From Sphingobacteriaceae bacterium (GTDB lineage Bacteria > Bacteroidota > Bacteroidia > B-17B0 > Aurantibacillaceae), in assembly GCA_002319075.1 (NCBI GenBank), contig NVQB01000001.1, positions 1,178,001 to 1,242,000 of the forward strand: a stretch of 64,000 bases of DNA. The letters run 5' to 3'. Positions 40,207 through 48,650 of the stretch are shown piece after piece. The translations under genes and the position numbers were made by a program. Under the pieces are notes generated by a model, which did not search any database, was not told the DNA's origin, and saw only the letters and a program-made list of their open reading frames with translations. Position 1 is the stretch's first letter; every line of letters starts with the position of its first letter.

Positions 40207-43128
40207 TTAGCCGGTTAGCGGAACAAACAATCGCACCTGGGTTCCCAGCGAATTATTATTTGCGTCTTTTAAATCGGTTACGGTTACACTTAACTGTGAA
40301 TTATTTATTTCATTTAATATTTTTAATCTGTCTTCGGTAATTTTCATGCCTAATGACTTGTATTTTTTAACCGGCATAGTGCGTCTTATTTCCGACGCTT
40401 TTTCCCTGCCAATTCCGTTATCTGCAATGGTGCAAATTAAAAAATTATTTTCAGAACTCAGGCGAATAGTTAATTTTCCTTTATAAGAAGCTGGATTTAA
40501 GCCGTGCAGGATGGCATTTTCTACATAAGGTTGCATTAACAAGGGAGGCATAATGTCATAATCCACATCCACACTGTCTTCCACAATAATTTCATATTCG
40601 AATTTATCTTCAAAACGCATTTGTTCCAGTTCAAGATAAAGTTTTAAAGCTTCAAGGTCATCACTCACTGTAACCGTTGGTCGCTCTGAATTATTTAAGA
40701 TGATACGTACCAAACGCGCAAATTTATTCAGGAATTTAATGGCTTCGTCGCCTTTAGTTGTAAAAATATAATGTTGTATAGAGTTTAAAGAATTAAAAAT
40801 GAAATGCGGATTCATTTGCGAGCGCAGGGCCTTTAATTCTATTTTACTCATCTCTACTTTTCTTTCGAAGTCGAGTCTTTGTTTCTTTTTAATATTGTAA
40901 ACCCGAAGTGTAAAGAAAATATAGAAGCCTGCAAATACTCCCAGCACCGAGATTAATAAAAACCACCAGGTGGAATAAAAAGGAGATTTAATACTAAATG
41001 TAAATCTCGCCTCAGTAGTGTTCCACAGGCCTTCATTATTGCATGACCGTACTCTAAAAGTATATTTTCCGGGTGCAAGATTGGCATATTTGCTGTAATC
41101 TTCGCTGCTTGGAGAACTCCATTCTTTATCGCCTGCAAGGCCTTCCAGTTTTTTCTGGTACAAAACATTATCAGGATTTGTGAGGCAAATTCCCCGGTAA
41201 TAAAAAGAGAGGGTATTGTAATCACTTGGTAGAACAACACTGTCCTGAAGTAAAGTGTCTTCGTTCAACAAGGTAATTTTTTGAATAAGTGTTTTATTTT
41301 CAATGGTGTTTTTTTTGAGACTTGCAGGTTCATGCTTTACCAAACCGCTTACTGTGCCAAACCAAAGCGAACCATCCGGATCTTCCCATATGCCGTTTGA
41401 ATTACACTCCACTCCTAAAAAGCCCTGAAGTTTTCCGTAAGAAATAATCTGCGTTTTACCTGTCTCCAGATAATGTTTCAGATCAAGCCGGTTAATTCCC
41501 TGGTTTGTTCCAATCCAAAGCACGGAACTATCCTGCGCAAACTCTATTGAATAAACAAGTTCAGAATTTAAACCGTTTTGCTCATTAATGTATTGCGTAG
41601 TATTTGTGCGAGTATTTAAAATCATAACGCCGTTAAGAGTCGCAACAAAAATATAGCCTTTGTAATATTTCAGTGAAAAATAATCTTCTTCTTTTATTCC
41701 ATTGCCTTTGCTATAATTACTGATTATGCCATTGGCTATTTTATAAAGTCCACCCGGAGATGTGCCAACAAAAAGGTGACCTTGTTCATCTTCACACAAA
41801 CCATACACTTGTACGTTTTGTTTTCCCGGAAGTGCATAATAATGAAGTTCGGGATTATTGTTTTTCCATTTAAGAGAAGCAATGCCATTTCCGCCTGCAA
41901 TCCAGGTTGTGTTATCGCGGCCTTTATAAATGAATTCGTAAGTACCTTTAAATTCTTTTGGAAGCGGGATACTTTGAAACCTTTCGTTTTTAAACTGAGT
42001 AAGTCCGTTTTTTGTTCCGAAAATTAAACGGCCATCTGCATCCTGAATGCCTGTCTTACATTCTACTGTTGTAAGGCCATCTTTAAAACCATATCTTTTA
42101 AAATATCCCTGGCTATATTTATAGATGCCATTGTTCTGTGAACAGATCCATAAATTTTTATCGGTATCGCGAAAGATCTGGTAAATAAAAGCATTACCAG
42201 GGCCGTTAATCCGGTCGAAGGTTGAAAAAGAATTATCTCGGTACCTGTATAAGCCGCTGTGAGTTGCGATCCACAAATTATCCTCCCGGTCGCGAAGAAT
42301 AGACCTTACGTGATTAGAATTATTATCAGAGCCAATATTGTAGTAAACAAAATTGTGACCATCGTAACGAAGTAAACCTGTTTGTGAACCCACCCATAAA
42401 AATTGATTATTCTGATTTGTTACGGAGCTAATGTTTTCATCAATTAAACCACTCTCAACAAAATAGTTTATAAATTTTTGTGTGGTAAGATCAAAAAAAC
42501 TTAGCCCGCGATTTGTACCTATTACAAGATAGTTTTTAAAACGGGTGATGCAATTTACTTTGTTGCTGGCTAGTCCGCTGGATTCGTCAAGGATACGAAA
42601 TGTTCGGGGTCCATATAAAATAAGTCCGCGGTCAGAGCCAACAAAAACTACAGAAGTATCTGTATTAAAAAGACAGTTTATTTTGTAGCCTTCGGTCTTT
42701 TTTACAGAGGTAATTTTATCGTCCTGAAATATGAAAAGTCCCTTGGTAGTTCCAATAAACATGCTGTGATCAAAGCCTTTACACAGAGCCGTTACCGGGG
42801 GAATTATAGAATTATTCTGTTTATTGTAGTTAAAAAACTGCTTACCTCTGAATACACTGATTCCTTTTGTGGTTCCAACATAAATTTCTCCCTTATCATC
42901 CGCACATATTGCATTTACATTATGATCAATTAATCCGCTCTTAAGATTATAATTCTCGAAAACTTTACCATCAAAACGACTAAGCCCGCCAAATCCCCCA
43001 CTCCAGAGATAACCATTCTGATCCTGAAACAAACATGACACCTGAACAAAGGGCAACCCACTCTCTACACTATAATTTTTAAAGAAGAATTGTTGTGCTC
43101 TGAGTCCTGTAAAAAGACTAAGACACAA
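40207..43128 (-). CDS. Giant propeller sensor histidine kinase (Reg_prop - Y_Y_Y - LytS type)
   Basis: Envelope-spanning sensor of about 973 residues. The periplasmic part has many two-component-regulator propeller repeats (about 15-610; WSGGFGGLSRFDG, LWVGSQTGLLRYDG, LWIATHSGLYRYRD), forming two seven-bladed propellers, then a Y_Y_Y domain (about 615-705). One membrane helix (about 715-738) precedes a LytS-type His_kinase domain (QMNPHFIFNSLNS, His775) and a HATPase (IADNGIGREKA). The partner is the LytTR gene downstream. The TTG start at 43128 leaves a clipped signal peptide (MCLSLFTGLRAQQ). The frame is open further upstream and a fuller signal would begin near 43185 with an ATT codon, so the true start is uncertain. 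Confidence 0.92.
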   Translation of the reverse strand: MCLSLFTGLRAQQFFFKNYSVESGLPFVQVSCLFQDQNGYLWSGGFGGLSRFDGKVFENYNLKSGLIDHNVNAICADDKGEIYVGTTKGISVFRGKQFFNYNKQNNSIIPPVTALCKGFDHSMFIGTTKGLFIFQDDKITSVKKTEGYKINCLFNTDTSVVFVGSDRGLILYGPRTFRILDESSGLASNKVNCITRFKNYLVIGTNRGLSFFDLTTQKFINYFVESGLIDENISSVTNQNNQFLWVGSQTGLLRYDGHNFVYYNIGSDNNSNHVRSILRDREDNLWIATHSGLYRYRDNSFSTFDRINGPGNAFIYQIFRDTDKNLWICSQNNGIYKYSQGYFKRYGFKDGLTTVECKTGIQDADGRLIFGTKNGLTQFKNERFQSIPLPKEFKGTYEFIYKGRDNTTWIAGGNGIASLKWKNNNPELHYYALPGKQNVQVYGLCEDEQGHLFVGTSPGGLYKIANGIISNYSKGNGIKEEDYFSLKYYKGYIFVATLNGVMILNTRTNTTQYINEQNGLNSELVYSIEFAQDSSVLWIGTNQGINRLDLKHYLETGKTQIISYGKLQGFLGVECNSNGIWEDPDGSLWFGTVSGLVKHEPASLKKNTIENKTLIQKITLLNEDTLLQDSVVLPSDYNTLSFYYRGICLTNPDNVLYQKKLEGLAGDKEWSSPSSEDYSKYANLAPGKYTFRVRSCNNEGLWNTTEARFTFSIKSPFYSTWWFLLISVLGVFAGFYIFFTLRVYNIKKKQRLDFERKVEMSKIELKALRSQMNPHFIFNSLNSIQHYIFTTKGDEAIKFLNKFARLVRIILNNSERPTVTVSDDLEALKLYLELEQMRFEDKFEYEIIVEDSVDVDYDIMPPLLMQPYVENAILHGLNPASYKGKLTIRLSSENNFLICTIADNGIGREKASEIRRTMPVKKYKSLGMKITEDRLKILNEINNSQLSVTVTDLKDANNNSLGTQVRLFVPLTG

Positions 43129-43381
43129 ACAGACGAATATGTATTGGGTGTAGCGGATAAATGTTTCTACTAATTTAACTTTAATATTAACTATTTAAAA
43201 AAAAGAATAAACAAGTGGAGCACTTTACTACTTAATTGGCTTTGAGGTATCTTTTTTACAAAGTATGAAAGACTACACAGGAAGGAAACGCCGGGTTTAG
43301 ATAGTTCTGAAGATTTTATTTCATTGGCTGGAACTGTGCAGGCGAATTTAATCTTATCTTTAAAAATTTGAAATTAGCGCT

Positions 43382-43882
43382 GTGACCGAAGAAGTTATTT
43401 TAGTGAACGAGCAAGACCAGGAGCTCGGAACGATGGAAAAAATGGAAGCCCATGTAAAAGGTTTACTTCACAGAGCTTTCTCCGTTTTTATTTTCAATTC
43501 TAAAAAAGAGCTCCTTATACAACAGAGGGCGCTATCCAAATATCATAGTCCCGCTTTGTGGACCAATACCTGCTGTTCGCATCCGCGCCCGGGTGAAAAA
43601 ACGCATGATGCTGCCTTAAGACGCATGAGAGAAGAAATGGGCATGGAAACCACCCTGGAACACATGAGTAGTTTCATTTACAAAACAACCTTTGAAAATG
43701 GATTAACCGAATTTGAATACGATCATATCTATACAGGTAAATCAAATGAAGATCCCATCATTAATCCGAAAGAAGTGAATGCTTATAAATGGATGAGCCT
43801 GGATGACATCAAATCAGATCTGAAAACACATCCCGAAATCTACACCTACTGGTTCAAACTGGCAATAGAAAAACTCTTTTAG
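43382..43882 (+). CDS. idi: Isopentenyl-diphosphate delta-isomerase (type I)
   Basis: Nudix-family enzyme interconverting IPP and DMAPP for isoprenoid synthesis. The 166-residue protein has the catalytic Cys in NTCCSHPRPGE (Cys64/65), the Nudix helix ALRRMREEMGME, and the acidic EFEYDHIY strand. The start is GTG (43382), giving the family-typical VTEEVILVNEQDQELG. It is convergent with the next gene, with 1 bp between the stop codons. No other isoprenoid genes are nearby. Confidence 0.95.
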   Translation: MTEEVILVNEQDQELGTMEKMEAHVKGLLHRAFSVFIFNSKKELLIQQRALSKYHSPALWTNTCCSHPRPGEKTHDAALRRMREEMGMETTLEHMSSFIYKTTFENGLTEFEYDHIYTGKSNEDPIINPKEVNAYKWMSLDDIKSDLKTHPEIYTYWFKLAIEKLF

Positions 43883-43883
43883 A

Positions 43884-44549
43884 TTACCATTTAAAGGTAA
43901 CGCCACCAGAGATGAACGAGGTGCCTACGCCTCCTACTGCCTCGCCAAACAAAGCTACTTTAGGAACAAAATACCAACGCGCTCCTGCAATAAAAGATGC
44001 TACCGGCATAACACCTCCATCGCTACGTTGATAGAGTTGTGTATCAGGATCGGTACTGTTAGACGAGTATTTATAAGTTGTAACTCTAAAACCAATTAGC
44101 ATACCACCATAAACCTCAGCGTTTTTTGTATTTAAAACATCCCAGTGATAGATACCTCTTGCTGCGAATGTGAGGTAATTCCATCTATGTTCGTAATAGT
44201 ATCTTTCATTTTTATAGTAATAGTTATCATAACGGGAGTGGGATGTTCTGAAGCTCGCAAAGCCACCTACTCCAAGGTATCCAGGTCCCAGCTTTTTTTT
44301 CCAACCCTGCTCGTAGCTTACACTTATCAGTGGCGAACTTCCATAACTGTAACCTCCGCCGAGTCCATAACTACGGTAAGTTGCAAAACCGAAACCAATA
44401 CCTACATTTAAGAGGTGGGTACTTTCGTCAAAACAAGTTCCGTTTTTGCCGGTACCATTTTTAAATTTTATGGGATTGTTTCCGTCTTTTGCATTCGTGA
44501 TTGCCGATAATAAAATCAAGGCTGCAACAAATAGTAATGCTTTCTTCAT
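43884..44549 (-). CDS. Putative outer-membrane beta-barrel protein
   Basis: A 221-residue exported protein with a signal peptide (1-20, LLFVAALILLSAITNA) and an alternation of aromatic and polar residues typical of an eight-stranded barrel (VGIGFGFATYRSYGLGGGYSYG, YLTFAARGIYHWDV, SFIAGARWYFVPK), ending TFKW. A Tyr-rich loop (SHSRYDNYYYKNERYYYEHR) is conspicuous. No named family is recognised. It lies downstream of the FecR gene on the same strand (gap 80 bp), with its own exact -7 element at 44598, so it may or may not belong to the sigma regulon. Confidence 0.75.
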   Translation of the reverse strand: MKKALLFVAALILLSAITNAKDGNNPIKFKNGTGKNGTCFDESTHLLNVGIGFGFATYRSYGLGGGYSYGSSPLISVSYEQGWKKKLGPGYLGVGGFASFRTSHSRYDNYYYKNERYYYEHRWNYLTFAARGIYHWDVLNTKNAEVYGGMLIGFRVTTYKYSSNSTDPDTQLYQRSDGGVMPVASFIAGARWYFVPKVALFGEAVGGVGTSFISGGVTFKW

Positions 44550-44597
44550 AGGGGTTAATTATAAAAAAGTAGTGTTCAAAAATTGATAATGAAAGTA

Positions 44598-44605
44598 CAA
44601 AGGTA
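44598..44605 (-). promoter_or_regulatory. -7 element upstream of the outer-membrane protein gene
   Basis: Minus-strand TACCTTTG, an exact TAnnTTTG match, 48 bp before the ATG at 44549. No clear -33 element. Confidence 0.45.
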
Positions 44606-44629
44606 GACTTCTGGAATTAAAAACGTATA

Positions 44630-45622
44630 CTATTTTTTCCCAAAAAGTTTGTCGAAAAAGTTTTTGATCTTAGCGCGGAGGCTTTCTTTCTGCCACCATT
44701 TATAATTCTTGCGCTCGTGTTTAGATTTTAAAATCTCGCTTTTGGTCTTGTTATAGTAACCACTTTCACCAGGAGCAAGCACAAGTTTTTTCACGTCTTT
44801 GTATCCAACCCCTGAGAACTCAACAGCCCCGGTGGCAACAATAACTTCCACTTCTTTATCAGAACTATGACTTTTTACATTAAACGTGGTGGATCTTCCT
44901 TTTACAAGCGTGTTTTCGCATGCAACCATAAACAAAACGGAATCTTTTTTCACATCAAAATAGGCTTCGCCCGTAAGAGATACGTAACGGTTTGACTTAT
45001 TAAAATTTTGCGGATATTCAAGTTTGCTATTAGCATTCAGATAAACAATACTATTATCAGGCAACATAAAAATTTCCATCGAATCTCCGGTAATAACCGT
45101 TACAACAGCATCAGATGTTTGAGAAGGAAATTTAAATTTCGCTGAAGTTTTAGCAAGTGGTTTTGTTTTTGTTTTAGAAGAAGCCAAAGAGTCTAATGTA
45201 ATACTATTAAAATCCGGCTCATTAATTTCAACCGGTGCTTCAACAGCTTTATTAGCGCTGTTATTTGCTAAAACAGGCGTAGTGGCAGATTTCGATGATA
45301 CAAAATACACTTTTACAACTATGCCCATTACCAGAAACAGAGTAACAGCAGCGGCAATTCTGAACCAGCTATAGTTTACTTTGGTAACTTTTATTTCAGG
45401 TTGAGTTTCGGTTAAATGTTTAAACTGATCCCATGCCTGATTAACATCGGCATCTTTTTCTTTTTTAAGATGCAGCGAAGCCTTCCAGAATTTCTCCACG
45501 CTGTCGAATTCAGCCTGATGTGAGGGATCTTGTTTTAACCACTCTTTTATTTTTTTTTCTTCCTCGTGAGTTGCGTTCCCGGAAAGATACTTTCCAAAAA
45601 GTATGTCTTTATTTGCCAGCAT
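44630..45622 (-). CDS. FecR-family anti-sigma factor, short form
   Basis: Inner-membrane regulator of 330 residues paired with the ECF sigma gene upstream. A cytoplasmic N-terminal domain (1-80) includes YLSGNATHEEEKKIKEWL, which binds sigma. One membrane helix (86-108, WFRIAAAVTLFLVMGIVVKV) follows, then a Ser/Thr/Lys-rich linker and the periplasmic FecR domain (about 178-300, LPDNSIVYLNANSKLEYP, ... RYVSLTGEAYFDV). The usual C-terminal DUF4974/STN-like domain is missing; the protein ends in a basic tail (KNFFDKLFGKK). No TonB-dependent receptor follows, unlike classic SusCD loci, so the signal is probably different. Confidence 0.9.
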   Translation of the reverse strand: MLANKDILFGKYLSGNATHEEEKKIKEWLKQDPSHQAEFDSVEKFWKASLHLKKEKDADVNQAWDQFKHLTETQPEIKVTKVNYSWFRIAAAVTLFLVMGIVVKVYFVSSKSATTPVLANNSANKAVEAPVEINEPDFNSITLDSLASSKTKTKPLAKTSAKFKFPSQTSDAVVTVITGDSMEIFMLPDNSIVYLNANSKLEYPQNFNKSNRYVSLTGEAYFDVKKDSVLFMVACENTLVKGRSTTFNVKSHSSDKEVEVIVATGAVEFSGVGYKDVKKLVLAPGESGYYNKTKSEILKSKHERKNYKWWQKESLRAKIKNFFDKLFGKK

Positions 45623-45759
45623 TTAGTCTATTTATTTTAAACCTTTGTTTTGCCTTACACTGGTTTGATTCTATGACCGAAAAACCGGCCCTTACCCCCA
45701 AAGAATCTACCGTTTAAAGCTAATGTATTGATAATGAACTGCTAAAATTCCAATCTTTT

Positions 45760-46335
45760 TTAAATTATTAATCCTGAATCGTGCAAAATCTTAAAAATAA
45801 CTGAAAATCCCAGTACTGTGGCCAGCGAAAAAAACTCTTTTGTGAGGTAAGGTTTTAAATCTTCTTTCATCTTTTTCAAAGCAATTCCCATTTGATTTTC
45901 CACTGTTTTAATCGACAATCCCAGGTACTCAGAAATCTCTTTATTTTTTAATCCTTCAAAGCGACTTAAAACAAAAATAGCCTTGCATTTTGGCGGCAAA
46001 GCGTTTAAAGCTAATTGTATTTTTGATTCCAATTCTTTAACCAAAACCGGAGTGTCTGTTTGTCCCGAGGACTCAATCTTTAAATCGCCAATACTGGTTT
46101 TATTTTTATTGTTTTCCAGATAGGTGATCGAGGCGTTGATAACGGATTTAAACAAATAGGCTTTTTTATTTAGAATTGCTGAAACCTCATCTCTTCTGTT
46201 CCAGAGTTTAATAAAAACGTCCTGAACCACGTCGTGAGCGGCATCTGCGTCGCCCACAATGTTTTCAGCAGCATTGCGCAGCATTTTGTAATGCACTTTG
46301 TACATCTCTTCAAAATTATCTGCAAGGTCTGTCAT
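45760..46335 (-). CDS. ECF RNA polymerase sigma factor
   Basis: Sigma-70 family factor of 191 residues. Region 2 (about 10-80; VGDADAAHDVVQDVFIKLWNRRD) and region 4 (about 110-165; LNALPPKCKAIFVLSRFEGLKNKEISEYLGLSIKTVENQM) are both present. The C-terminus has an unusual hydrophobic stretch (FFSLATVLGFSVIFKIL). The FecR gene follows after 137 bp on the same strand. A TATCTTTG lies 6 bp before the ATG, which would give a nearly leaderless transcript. Confidence 0.94.
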   Translation of the reverse strand: MTDLADNFEEMYKVHYKMLRNAAENIVGDADAAHDVVQDVFIKLWNRRDEVSAILNKKAYLFKSVINASITYLENNKNKTSIGDLKIESSGQTDTPVLVKELESKIQLALNALPPKCKAIFVLSRFEGLKNKEISEYLGLSIKTVENQMGIALKKMKEDLKPYLTKEFFSLATVLGFSVIFKILHDSGLII

Positions 46336-46341
46336 TGGTCA

Positions 46342-46349
46342 CAAAGATA
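46342..46349 (-). promoter_or_regulatory. -7 element upstream of the ECF sigma gene
   Basis: Minus-strand TATCTTTG, an exact TAnnTTTG match, 6 bp before the ATG at 46335. No good -33 element. Confidence 0.5.
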
Positions 46350-46444
46350 CACAAATGAATGATTGAAATTCTGTAGAATATTTGTCGTTTCAAAGAGGCT
46401 ATACGTCGATCTGCAAGCCTCGCAGGAGCAAGCTTATTTTAATA

Positions 46445-46756
46445 TTAGTGGCTGTGAGACGCTTGTGAAAAATCAAGTTCATTGAGCGACCATGCTGAGG
46501 GCTTGTCGTTAAAGAGAATTTTTGTGGCGCCCCATACTTTTTCAAACAATTCGGAATGGCGATATGCGTTTAAATGCTCTTCGCTTTTCCACAAACTAAA
46601 CGTAAAAAAAATAGTTGGTGTGTTTTTATCCTGCAACAATTCCACATGGTTACAGCCCTCGAAGCCTTTAATATATTGCCAGTTGTTTTCAAAAATAGAT
46701 TTGAATTCTTCTATTTTTTCGGGATCAAAACTCATTTTCACAATACGTTTAATCAT
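46445..46756 (-). CDS. Antibiotic biosynthesis monooxygenase (ABM) family protein
   Basis: A 103-residue protein with a dimeric ferredoxin-like ABM/quinol monooxygenase fold. Recognisable parts are MIKRIVKMSF (first strand), EGCNHVELLQD and FFTFSLWKSEEHLNAYRHSELF, where the Trp-Lys-Ser-Glu-Glu turn is typical. The His-rich tail (QASHSH) is unusual. Its ATG overlaps the stop of the DUF62 gene by 4 bp, so the two are probably translationally coupled. Substrate unknown; haem or quinone substrates occur in relatives. Confidence 0.85.
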   Translation of the reverse strand: MIKRIVKMSFDPEKIEEFKSIFENNWQYIKGFEGCNHVELLQDKNTPTIFFTFSLWKSEEHLNAYRHSELFEKVWGATKILFNDKPSAWSLNELDFSQASHSH

Positions 46757-47568
46757 AAAATTTCTATTAATAAATTAAAATCAAAGGTGGTACCTATATC
46801 GCGTGGAAACAGCATATTGTAAGCGCTTTTACCGTTCGCCGCTATTTCGAGGTAACCAAAACTATTAAAAAGCGCTAAAGGTGTTCCATATTTCACCTCG
46901 TCGTAAGTGGTATGGATTTTTGTAATGCGCGCGCCCGGCAGTGTAATAAGAAACTCCTTTTTACCGATGATCTCTGCAAAACGCTCTTTGGTTATATTGG
47001 TGATGATGTTTCCAAAATCATCCACATAAATTCCCTTTCCCCGCAATATATTTCCATTTACAAAACTATCAAACTGAAAGGCTTTATAGTAGTCGCTTGT
47101 TAGTACGGCAATCTCTTCTATTTTTTTATTCTGAAGAATATGAATAGCAACATCTGCAAAAACATCTTTTAAAAAGAAATGGTGTTTATTTTCTCCTTCA
47201 TAATAAATTTGATAAACGGGTTCGTTAAAAGCGGCATCAATCAAGGTAAAAAGCCCAGTATCTGGACAAATGATGTATTGATTTTTATATTTAGTTACCA
47301 GGTAGCGAGAATTGTCAACGTTATTTGCTTTGTTCAAATTACTGCGATCAACAATAAATTTGATTGCCACAAGGTGTATACTTCCCTCGGGAAAATAAGC
47401 CAAAGAATTCTTAATGATAAATGCTGCGTCTGAAATATTGTTCTCCTTGATCTCGCAGCTTAAATCTACAATATGGTGCGAAGGTTCTGAAGAAATGAGT
47501 TTTGCTTTAACTATGGCCAAATAAGGGTCGCGGTAGCCAAGATCGGTTGTTAAAGTAATAATGCTCAT
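46753..47568 (-). CDS. DUF62 family SAM-hydrolase / SAM hydroxide adenosyltransferase
   Basis: A 271-residue protein of the DUF62 group, which in characterised relatives hydrolyses S-adenosylmethionine to adenosine and methionine (fluorinase and chlorinase are specialised members). The N-terminus MSIITLTTDLGYRDPYLAIVKAKL and VDLSCEI are typical. The block usually read as VDPGVG/PDNG in archaea is replaced by VDRSNLNK and CPDTGLF; Bacteroidota members vary at the first block. The C-terminal small domain has GNIITNITKERF and LFNSFGYLEIAANG. It is divergent from phoH and upstream of the ABM gene. Confidence 0.88.
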   Translation of the reverse strand: MSIITLTTDLGYRDPYLAIVKAKLISSEPSHHIVDLSCEIKENNISDAAFIIKNSLAYFPEGSIHLVAIKFIVDRSNLNKANNVDNSRYLVTKYKNQYIICPDTGLFTLIDAAFNEPVYQIYYEGENKHHFFLKDVFADVAIHILQNKKIEEIAVLTSDYYKAFQFDSFVNGNILRGKGIYVDDFGNIITNITKERFAEIIGKKEFLITLPGARITKIHTTYDEVKYGTPLALFNSFGYLEIAANGKSAYNMLFPRDIGTTFDFNLLIEIL

Positions 47569-47670
47569 TTGTTCAAAAATAATTATTATTTATGCGCTTA
47601 TTTTTTTAAACTTGATGTAGAGATTAACAGGGTTATAAACAAATCAAGTCCCTGTATGAAAGATGCACTT

Positions 47671-48621
47671 ATGAATGAAAAAATAATCACCCTTGACAGC
47701 ATTGAGCCAGTTGAAATTTACGGTGTGAATGATGTAAAACTGAATGTCATTAAAAAACATTTTCCAAAACTTAAATTAATTGCCAGAGGCTATTCACTGA
47801 AAGTACTTGGTGATGCCCAGGAAATTACACGTTTCGAAAAAAAACTTGATCTTCTAGTAGATCATTACCACCGCAGCGGAGTTCTTACAGATACTGTAAT
47901 TGAACGCCTGCTGGGGCAAACCGGCGATAATATTGTTGAATCAAAAGACGAGGCGTTAAATAATGACATAATTCTTTTTGGAAATAACGGCCTTGTTATA
48001 AAAGCCAAAACCGAGAACCAACGTAAAATGGTGAGCGGTATTGTTAAGAATGATATGCTCTTCGCTGTTGGTCCTGCGGGAACCGGTAAGACCTACACTG
48101 CTGTTGCCCTGGCGGTAAAAGCTTTAAAGAACAAAGAGGTGAAACGTATAATTTTGACGCGACCTGCAGTTGAAGCGGGAGAAAATCTTGGTTTCCTGCC
48201 CGGGGATATGAAAGAAAAGCTCGACCCTTATATGCAGCCATTGTATGACGCCTTAAACGATATGATTCCCAGTGAGAAGCTGAATCAATATTTAGAAAGT
48301 CGCACAGTTCAAATTGCTCCCCTGGCTTTTATGAGAGGTCGTACTTTAGACAATGCTTTTGTAATACTTGATGAAGCGCAGAATACCACAGAAAGCCAGA
48401 TGAAGATGTTTTTAACCCGTATGGGTGCAAATGCTAAATTTATTGTGACCGGCGATCCAACTCAGGTCGATCTTCCTGCAAGGCAGAACAGTGGCTTACT
48501 TCAGGCGTTGCGTTTATTAAAAAAGGTAGAAGGTATTAGTGTTATTGAACTAGATAACACCGATGTAATTCGCCATAAATTAGTAAGAGCTATTATTGAA
48601 AAATACGAAGCAAAACCTTAA
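47671..48621 (+). CDS. PhoH family ATPase
   Basis: A 316-residue cytoplasmic P-loop ATPase. Walker A is GPAGTGKT (about 133-140), Walker B is AFVILDEAQN, followed by TRMGANAKFIVTGDPTQVD. An N-terminal KH-like region (VKLNVIKKHFPKLKLIARG) is present as in the YbeZ/PhoH group. The start at 47671 (MNEKIITLDSIEPVEIYG) matches relatives; the upstream frame from 47569 adds 34 residues of unrelated sequence. The usual partner YbeY is not adjacent. The family is linked to rRNA maturation and phosphate starvation. Confidence 0.93.
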   Translation: MNEKIITLDSIEPVEIYGVNDVKLNVIKKHFPKLKLIARGYSLKVLGDAQEITRFEKKLDLLVDHYHRSGVLTDTVIERLLGQTGDNIVESKDEALNNDIILFGNNGLVIKAKTENQRKMVSGIVKNDMLFAVGPAGTGKTYTAVALAVKALKNKEVKRIILTRPAVEAGENLGFLPGDMKEKLDPYMQPLYDALNDMIPSEKLNQYLESRTVQIAPLAFMRGRTLDNAFVILDEAQNTTESQMKMFLTRMGANAKFIVTGDPTQVDLPARQNSGLLQALRLLKKVEGISVIELDNTDVIRHKLVRAIIEKYEAKP

Positions 48622-48650
48622 TAATTCATTTTTGCTTATCCGATACATCT

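Noticed and set aside
47569-47670. Upstream start of the PhoH gene
   Set aside because: The 34 extra residues are unrelated to PhoH; ATG at 47671 matches relatives.
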